Part shown: positions 42,401-52,700 of the stretch, one piece after another
Layout of the letters: the number at the start of each line of letters is the position of its first letter
Numbering within the stretch: position 1 is the stretch's first letter
NCBI RefSeq assembly: GCF_037975245.1
Contig: NC_092569.1
Location: forward strand, 1,339,501-1,403,500
Direction of reading: 5' to 3'
Length of the DNA stretch: 64,000 nt
Origin: Apostichopus japonicus
Taxonomy: Eukaryota > Echinodermata > Holothuroidea > Aspidochirotida > Stichopodidae
Notes under the pieces: model-generated
Database searches by the model: none
What the model was told of the DNA's origin: nothing
The model's input: only the letters and a program-made list of their open reading frames with translations
Position numbers and translations under genes: made by a program

Positions 42401-45400
42401 AACATCAACTTCGCAAAATACAAATTATAGTTGTGTTTTTGTTGTTACGTGAGATCCGTAACCGACAAAGTGGTTAGGCTATTTACTATACACTTAACTG
42501 TGGTAGGATAATAATTTTTCCTTTTTTGGTGGAAATTCAACACCAGATGTGGTCTTATGGTTAATTCATAAATGGGTGTACTAGAGCCTTGTTTACATGA
42601 CATTTGTTGCATTTAGCACGATATGCCAGTTTCGCATGAATTTTTCGAAAGTATTTTGCTCGATCCTTTGTAAAATTTTAAAGGTGTACCAACTAACTTT
42701 TCGTACACAATTGGTAATTTCTCTACTGATTTTCAGAGTTTTGTTCTCTATACAGTGAATTTTGTAAAGGAAAGGTTTTAACAAAGTTCAAAAGTCAGTA
42801 AATGAAGTTGATAAACTTGATTTCTTTTCAACTTTCTTAACCATGGAATGCTTGAATAACATTTACACATAAAACGGAGAACGGATAATTGCATTTTTTT
42901 CCCACATTTATATCAAATTTCTTTCACAAGAAGTTATCGTCATTTGTTCAATCCTCAAAAAATATTGTCTTGAAAAAAAATTATCGCGATAATAATAATT
43001 TTCGATACATCGCCCAACCCTATTATCCTATACGTCTTTATACGATTCTGTGCGTGTACACATGTACAGTCTAGTGCTACTCGATGTTGAGCCTAGGCCT
43101 AGTGTTTTTTGTACTAATATTTAGCATATCAAAGTGGCGATCACATTTTCATTCTGGGCGACCAGAATTTGGGAAAAATTTAGATCTAGTCGTCACAGGA
43201 TATTCCTCCTGGCGACCTAATTCACTGGGGAATTAAAAAGGGTTGTGTACCAGCAATGTTATATGATAAGAACTGTTATCAAAGCACCATGGATTGTTTC
43301 ATCTAACTTTATTTATATGTAGGGACTACCAAATAGGTCCTTAAAGCAACCTATTGGTACCACAGACTATAGGATAACTTGCTGGGTATCAAGCAAGTTA
43401 AAAAGAATCGTTCAGAGGGTTTCTTTCCATACAAATCATAGTTAACTTCCAAAAGTACAAAAAGTACACTTCTACAAATGTAGCATACAACACTTATCTG
43501 ATCCTAATACACATTGACAAGAAAAAAAGACATTTGAAACTAACAAGTGCCCAAACTTATCAATAGTAACAACTTACATACAAGTTTTAATCAGTATTAA
43601 GAATTTTTTATTTAAAAATTTTTCTTTTGCTTGTATGTATTGAAACTACACACATCTATGTTAGCACCTTCTATAGGCATCTGTGCAGTGTTCCATGGGA
43701 TATGTGGTCCACGTTAATTTGTGTCATGGTAACCAAGCTATACATGGCTACATTACATTGTCCCAGGCACCACTGTGATCGATGTACTAAACTGTTTCTT
43801 ATTGTTCAGATACTTCTTTATCCTTTCAACCATCAAGCATGCATACCAAATCCCAAACAAATATGACTTTTCATTAATAATCTTATTGAATGAATGAATG
43901 CACTGATGCAATGACTGAAATATGTCCAATTCTGCAATTTGTGATTTTGAGAACAAGGTCCGACTCGATGATCTTTTACGACACTTTAGAATATATTGCC
44001 TTCCCTGTTTGATGTAAGTATGTACAGTACAATGGTACGGACTGTGATAAAATCCCAAGCTCTTTAAATTCAGTCGACTTAAAAACTACAATGAAACCTT
44101 TCTGGAAAAGACTCAACGCACCGAGCAACAATTATGAGGCTCTGAGATGAATATTTTGCTCGTTATAGCCAGGAAAGAGGCAAGTGAAGAGTGACATAGA
44201 AATTTATTCATCATTACAATATCCTCAATGCATAGTATCTTATAATGAAGCTTATACTTTGTGTATCAATTCACAGGAAGGTGCAAATCTTGCAACATCC
44301 ACAAGAGAGGAGCATGAGAGGCTAGTTATTTTTTCTTGTTATTACGTCTCATCATTTCTCAAAGATAAAAGCCTTTGTATACGTAGGTATGTTGCTGGAT
44401 ATATCCGCTAATAACTGTACTGCTGGGGACGATTTTGATAACCACGGGATGCATCTACCGGTTGAATTATTAAAACAAGAGCCCAAGGGCACTGTGGTTC
44501 CTTGCTTGGGGTATATGACAATACACATAATATTATCATAGCAAGATTGGGCTGAAATAGTCCAAGTAATTGTGGTCCTACATGTTCCCATAAAGTAGCC
44601 AACACTATAGCCAACACTTTTGTGATCACAAAATGTGATCGGATTTTTTATCAAAAGGCACTTTTGACATCTGAATATGGCGTCGAAAATGTAAGAAATA
44701 TAAGAGACCTACAAGCGTGTCAACAGATATGATAACAATGGTGACCTCAGATGACATGACCTTTAAGTTTCAAAATGTTCCACCACCCCATTCACAACTT
44801 GTCTCAAAATATCAACCATGTCACACCTTGGCAGTGAGATTTAATTGCATTAAATGTCAAAAAATTAACTTTGAACTTGTATGTAACTTCACACACAAAG
44901 GTCACCCGGAGGTCAACCAATTGACATTTTTGATCGGTGAGACCTAAATAGAGCATGACTGTAAAAATTCAAACATTTTTTCTTTGCCCATTTTCTCCCC
45001 CCATAATACTACTTTTTTAACATTAGCTGACCTTTGGCGACCTTGGATCACATGACCGTTAAGTTTGAAAATATTCCCCTATACCATTTGCAACTTGTCC
45101 AAAAAAATCAACCTTGTCACAACTTGGCACTGGGAGTTATTGCATTAAATGTGTGAAAATTAACTTTGACCTCAAATAACTTCGCACACGAAGGTCAAAT
45201 GGGGGTCAACCCATTGACATTTATGATCAGAAGATACCTTTAACATCTGAAAATAGCATCGAAACTGTAAAAATCCACAAAACACGAAAAGGTCACCAGA
45301 GGTCAAATTGAGGTCAAGGGTCACCCAGATGCAGGTTGACAATTGCATTACATTGAAGCAACTCCCAACCCTAACGGACAATTTGTTCTCAAGTTGTCGC

Positions 45401-46764
45401 AAAAATACTAGTTTTTTATCATTAATTGACCTTTGGTGACCTTGTATCACATGACCGTTAAGTTTGAAAATATTCCCCTATACCATTTGCAACTACTCCA
45501 AAAATATCAACCTTGTCACACCTTGGAACTGGGAGTTATTGCATTAAATGTCTTAAAATTAACTTTGACCTCAAATAACTTCGCACACGAAGGTCACACA
45601 GGGGTCAACCTATTGACATTTATGATCAGAAGGTACCTTTAACATCTGAAAATAGCATCGAAACTGTAAAAAATCCACAAAACACGAAAAGGTCACCAGA
45701 GGTCAAACTGAGGTCAAGGGTCACCCAGATGCGGGTCGACAATTGGATTTCATTGAAGCAACTCCCAACTCTAACGGACAATTTGTTCTCAAGTTATCGC
45801 AAAAATACTAGTTTTTTATCATTAATTGACCTTTGGTGACCTTGTATCACATGACCGTTAAGTTTGAAAATATTCCCCTATACCATTTGCAACTTGTCCA
45901 AAAATATCAACCATGTCACACCTTGGAACTGGGAGTTGTTGCATTAAATGTCTGAAAATTAACTTTGACCTCGTATAACTTCGCACACGAAGGTCACACG
46001 GGTGTCAAGCAATTGACATTTTTGATCGGAAGGTACCTTTGATATCCAAATCTAGCATCAAAACCAAACATTTTCTTTTTTGCTCGTTTCCTCCCAAAAT
46101 AAGCACATTTTTTCTAATGTGACCTTTGACCTTTTGACCTTGGTTTCAGATGTAGTTTAATCTCCTGATTCCAAAAAACAAAACGAAAAGTCTGTACAAC
46201 CATCCTAACTCCGACCGAAAAACTTTGACCCCATATAACTTCGCACATAAAGGTCACACGGGGTCAACCCATTGACATTTATGATCAGAAGGTACCTTTG
46301 ACATCTGAAAATAGCATCGAAACTGTAAAAATCCCAAAAACACGAAAAGGTCACCAGAGGTCAAATTGAGGTCAAGGGTCACCCAGATGCGGGTCAACAA
46401 TTGGATTACATTGAGGCAACTCCCAACCCTAACAGACATTTCGTTCTCAAGATATTGCAAAAATACTTTTATCATTAATTGACCTTTGGTGACCTCGGAT
46501 CACATGACCGTTAAGTTTGAAAATGCTCCCCTAACCAGTTCACAACTTGTCCCAAAATATCAATCTTGTCGCACATTGGCACTGGGAGTTATTGCAGTTT
46601 TAATATTTTCGGTTTTTGGACCATAACTGACCTTTGGTGACCTTCGTGGGCACCAAAAACAATAGGGCACACCTTCTCCATATGGCGGATCTATAGTCCA
46701 AGTTTGGCCTCAATCCAACATTCCCTTATTGAGATAGAGCGTACCCAAGCAAGTGTCACAGATG

Positions 46765-46795
<31 letters not shown>

Positions 46796-49700
46796 ACATA
46801 CACACACACATACGCCAACCTGACAGCATAGGTTCCTTTTGCTAAAGCAAGGAACCAAAAAAACTCTTCAATTGCATAATAATTATCATTTAATATATAG
46901 TGACTCTACTAATGATAGTTTCTTGCCCTTTTCGTTTTTCCTCCCGTTCCCAATCGCTACCCAGATGCAAACAATAAATTAATTGACAGCTGTATTGTTG
47001 CTCTACAATAATGGCTAACGATGATAACATCACTCTAGAGTAACTGTATGCATGATCTTAACAGCTTCCTGATCTTGGTAACCATGGAATATGTTAAAAT
47101 TATTCAAATCAACATATTCAACTCTATTGGTTGTAAAATAGCTTCTTCTTCTTATGAAAGTTAATCTTTACATTTTGCTTTTTTCTTTTGTACTCAGACT
47201 AGACATTGGTCTTTGTATGCAGAAGCAAGTGTGATGGTAATCAATTTTTTTTAAAAGAGCTTTGTCTTCTAGTTTACATTGCCTTTGTTTTATTATTGTA
47301 TGCTTTAATTTTATTATATCTTATTGACAACTTTCAAAGCTTGAAATTTTAAACAGCTCCTCTGAGTTCAATCCCCAGTTACTGCCAACCACAAAATTAG
47401 CTATTTTTATCTTTTTTGGGAGGGGGGGGGAATTAGATATCTTTATCTTTTTTGGGGGGAGGGGGGCAAAATTATCTATTATAAAATTATCAAACCAATT
47501 TGATTGCAACGACTTTCTAAACAGCAAATTTTCACTGAACTAGTTGAAATTCTCATGCACAATGTTAATGTATTTACTATTTAAATATTTCCCATGTGAC
47601 ATAAATTTTGCTGCCAATGTGCTTCATTCCTTACTTATTGGGAATTGGCATCCCAGAGCATTAAAAAGTAAACATAATAAATACAAAACACTTGTAACTA
47701 GCTTTTTAGTTCATTTTGTGCAGTTCATACAATGTAATTTGACACCAAAATCCCATAGCGAGGTGGTTTACATTACAAGCTTGGCTAGTGTGAAGAATAA
47801 TAATGATGTAAAGTCTTTCAAATTTTCCTAACTTTTGATGCTTAGACGTGATTAATACCAATTAATTTGAAATATTATCTGGATGATGAAATGTTGAACA
47901 ATTCATCACTTGCTGATTTATGTTGGTGAATATTAAATCAAGGTGGGCATCTTAGATTGATTAAAAGTCGCATTTTAAGTCACATTTTGGAAAGTTGTTT
48001 AATACTGTCTACTAGATCAACTACAAAACGACGGGAAATTCCCCATCGACATACAGTATTTCCCTGTCATAGAAAAGCTTTTAAGAAGAATATTTTATGA
48101 GGGTAATATTTTATAAGGGTAATATTTTTAAAGAGTCATATTTTAAAAGAGTCATATTTTAAAAGAGTTTTTGAAAGAGTAATGCTTTAAAACAGTAATA
48201 TTTTGGAAGGGATAGACGTACTAAAAGTGTAATAGTAAATTAAAAAGTATCATCAAGGAAACCCCTGAGTATGGTAACATCTCCAAAAGAAACGTTGCAG
48301 CAGCTGCAAAAACCTGCTCAGTGTGTAGGAATTCACATCAAAGACCTACCAGTGCCTATTATGTGGAAATGTAGAGCACAATAGATAAGATCCCACACAG
48401 CCTGGCTGCTTGATGCTGCAGCCCCCCCCCCCCCCACCCACCCCCTCCCGATCCTCCTTTTGAAATGGTGCCTGGTAATAACAAAAATTGCTTATTTTGT
48501 TTTATTGTTTGTTCTGAGATGAAAAATTATGACTATTTTCAATTTAATCTCCAAACTGAACTGTCTGTTTTATTCATTTTGTCATGTGGTATACAGGTAA
48601 AGAGTGAGCGGTGAACATTATATGCCATGGGATACCAAACGAGATGTAAAAAAATTGCTCTTAACATAGACAAGACTCACAAAGTTATGCCTAAAGCTGG
48701 ACATTACTAAAGCTTTAACATTCCTTATCTGAGACCCCTCTATGGAAGTTTAATTGTTTTGAGGATTAGCAGATATGGTACTGTAGTAGGCTTTAGTGCA
48801 TGACTAGCTGTTGTCATGGTGATTTCAGTCGTGTGATTGTCTGGGTTATTCTGCCAGGATTGTCAGCCAAATTGAATTATTCACAATAATGATGTTGATT
48901 GATTCCAGACTTTATTAATATGGTGGTGATTAACATAGATTTGCTCTAATACTAAAAATAAATTGGCTCTAATTAATAGGCTCTAATGAATATGAAATTG
49001 CGGTATGAGTAAAATCAATTTGCTCAATTCTTATCTCGGAAATAATCTTCTTTTAATTAGTAAAAAAGTGTTGTGGAACCAACAAACTATATGCAGGGAT
49101 ATAGTGCAGCGCCAAAAAAAAACCGGAAAAATATTCGGAGACCCCGGGTGAATGCCGTCCTAACACATCCTACTCCTAGCTCTGACTACTTAAACACTAT
49201 CGTTATGTTAGGCTAGCTCAAAAGTATTAGCGCTAAAACATCCTACTCCTAGTTCTGACTACTTACACACTATTGTTATGTTAGGCTAGCTCAAAGTTAC
49301 GAATACGTCACAGCGAACTCCGGAATAAAAAACAGTCTCACATTCGAATGTGATCACGAATATCCACTATCATATGCGAATCTCGTAGATTTCCGCTGCT
49401 CACAAATATCACAAGCGTTAATTCCCAAACTTATGTCGAGCACCAGCAGTTAAGAAGATGTGAATTAGGCAAGGTTTTTTCAACGACAGAAATGAGCTAT
49501 AGCGATTTGAAGTTCGCACATACGCAACGATGTTCACATGGCACAATGTTGTACAGTGCAATGCGATGTGTAACAGAAAATGGTATTTTGGTTGATCCAT
49601 GAGTGAAAATTGAAGTTAGCTTGCTGCAACGGGCCAGGCATTTTTGCCGCGTTGTGTCTTTGATATTCGTACAATTTTGTGGAAACTTTAATGGAATTTT

Positions 49701-52700
49701 AAGAAAACCGGATTTCCGTAAAAATACAGAAGACTTACATCCCTGTATATGAGAGCTATTATTTTCAGCTGACCTTGGTAAGATAACATGTGTGTACACA
49801 CACGTCCATGGTTTAACCACAAACTAGTCTGGTAATTCTTAGATCCATATAACACACAGATCTGTTTGCTGGGTATTGCATTTTGTACACATGTGCCTGC
49901 TCACTACATGCAGAACACTAGAGCTAAGTGTATGTCAAGGTCTTTTATCCCCTGTATGTTGACAAGAGTCCCCCAAAACTAACTGTTTTGATCAGGGTTT
50001 GGTCATTTGCTGCCACCTACCGTAGTACCTCCCTAGTACTACTCAAACACAACATTGATAAGTGTCTCAAACTCTAAAGACGGCTTAACAGGATTCTGTC
50101 GTCACTAAACGAAGGGTAAGTGTGGTACTGTAAGTACTGTTATTATTTACCTGTTGCTTTGTTGCTCTCTTGCTTTTTTCTTTTTCTTTTTAAATTTTGA
50201 TTGCAGAGACAATCTTTGCAGCGAGATTATTGAATATGAATCAAACCCGGCAAACTTCAAATATTATATGACATACTTGGTAAGAAACATGCCTAGTAAA
50301 CTTAAAGAAATTTGAATGTACAGTAATGATTGGGACTTTGGATTTATTATATACTGTGTGTACAGCAACTGGTTCTCATTAAATGTTTTCAAGAACAGCC
50401 AGGAAATTCAGATAACCATACAAAAATTCCTGATGCAAAGTGGAAGGGGTGGTGGGGAGGGGGGAGGATGTAAAAGGTTCTGACCGAAGGACACCCATAT
50501 TAACGAGAATATCAACACAAGTAGGAAATGAGATTTCAGGAGTACATCCTTGATTTGCTTCTAGCATGTCAGTTGGTAACTGCACCAAGTACTTTACAAA
50601 TATAGAAACTATTTATTGTTATCAAGGTCAGTATCTGAGAATAAACTGTAGAAACAGAGACTGCAAGGTTTACTAATTAGTGTAGAAATAAACAATTTGA
50701 AATCAAAACTTCAAAAGGAGGCACAGATTTAAGAGGGGTGGGGGGCCATGTGTCTCCATAAGGAATTCATTAGACAAGGGATAAAATCCCCGTACACATG
50801 ATTATTTGCTACGTAAGCTTGGAGAGGTTTGCTCTGGGAATTATTAAAATGTGAACAAGTACCTTACTGATGATGAACTGGCATATGATATACCAGCAGA
50901 GTAACCAAACTCGCATCATGTAGAATTAAACAATCTGACTATATAGGCACAAGAGCCAGTCATGTATTTAAACAGAAAAATATAATGGTATGTGGCTCTA
51001 CATACAAAGGGCAATTTGGAATAAACACATTTTGATGGTAAAAGAGACTTTGGAATATGTACCTTACTGAGAAGCAATGAATCCCAAACCCACATCTTCA
51101 ATACATCAAATGTGCAATTTCAACTGTACTGTAGGTACAAAGTGAAAGTCAGGCTGGAGTAAACTAGGCAATAGCTTGTAGCAAGTCAGCTTGAAACACA
51201 CAGCACTCATGATGTTTATAATCAGGTGCCGATCTAAGGGATGGCGGGGGGGGAGAGAGGAAGGGGAGAGGGTATTGAAAGAATTAAAAGCAGTTTTTTA
51301 GTAGAATCTAATGAGTACGCTACACGACCAAACTTCTGGCTTAAATATGCATCAGAATGCACCATTTTCAGGTCTAGTTTAAATTTCTTCCAGGTGAAGA
51401 CCCCCTACTTTAGAATTGCCTGTATTTGACAATGGGTTGTAATCAGTGTTGCCTCTTAGCAGTGTGCTCTATTTGCAACCAAACAAATTCAAATGCACAG
51501 AGATAAGCCTGACACTGCAAACTATTCATTTTTATCTTGTCTGTACAGCTATAATTTTTGTCTACCAATGCTTTTGACAGTCAAAAGTATTGTTGTGAAT
51601 ATTTAAGTGATTCGTGGTACATTTCGTTGTGTTTGTGTCTTCATTGTGAATTTGTGTAGAACTGACTCAACAGTTGTTTTAAAATATCAGTATTGAACCA
51701 CTTGCACCTGCAGACAATTTTATCCTGTCTTGAGGCTTAGGCCCACCTGGTCCAAATATCGCTGACCCATCGTCTATTTTCCTTGACCCAAGGAAAGGAG
51801 GGTTACAGCCCCAACCCTGAAAATAAGTCACAATATCCAAAACATATCATTAAACAAGTAAAAACTCCACCAGGACCATGATTAGGATTCCATGCAACAG
51901 AATGGTCTTCAAACCTACCTAGAACAAACACTGCCAATTTAGCAGGTTTTTGTAACTTCTTGCAAACAGAGATGAAGATGTTGTAAACCCTGTCAACAAG
52001 GGAGCCTCTTTCTTTTGTTCGGCTCCCCTAAAAATGTGTAAAACACAGACGGCTTGTAGTTTCAATTAAATTAGTACTACTGTGAGAGGGTATAACATGA
52101 AATTGATATTGTTTTACCTCCTACCTGACGTACTAATAATTGTGGAGTCAATTTGACTATCACTTTTAGGGGCACCCAAATTCCCCCCCCCCCCTTGCAA
52201 CCAAAACAAAATCAAAACTATCCATTACAAAGGAGAATGGTTTTACAAAACTCAACCAGGGAGCTTTGTCTCTCAAGTAGGGCAGGAGACTTAACTGGTC
52301 CTGCAACATGGATGGACCAAGTTTATAGACCCTAATGGTACAGAAATCCCTGTCAGCTGGAGACAGCATCGCTGACTCTGAGAGAAAGCTATAGCAGTTC
52401 CTTAGTACAATTAACAGCTCACCTTGCTGGCACAGTCAAAGCCTATCTTCAGATGAGCCAATAGCTGGAGAACTCTTTGTTCGGAGTTACACTTGACGGC
52501 GTAGAACGGTTCTACGTTCGGCAGAAGCTCTCTCCATGTTCTAAACTTCTCTACGATGTTACCAAGATCAACGACGAAGAACGGATCATCAATGTCCTGT
52601 AATAACATTAAAAAACAGACAAAATCTGTAAAGATGGGTTCGGTGAGTAAAACAAAATTTAATTAATCTCAAACTGCCAGAACTTACTCAGGTATCGACA

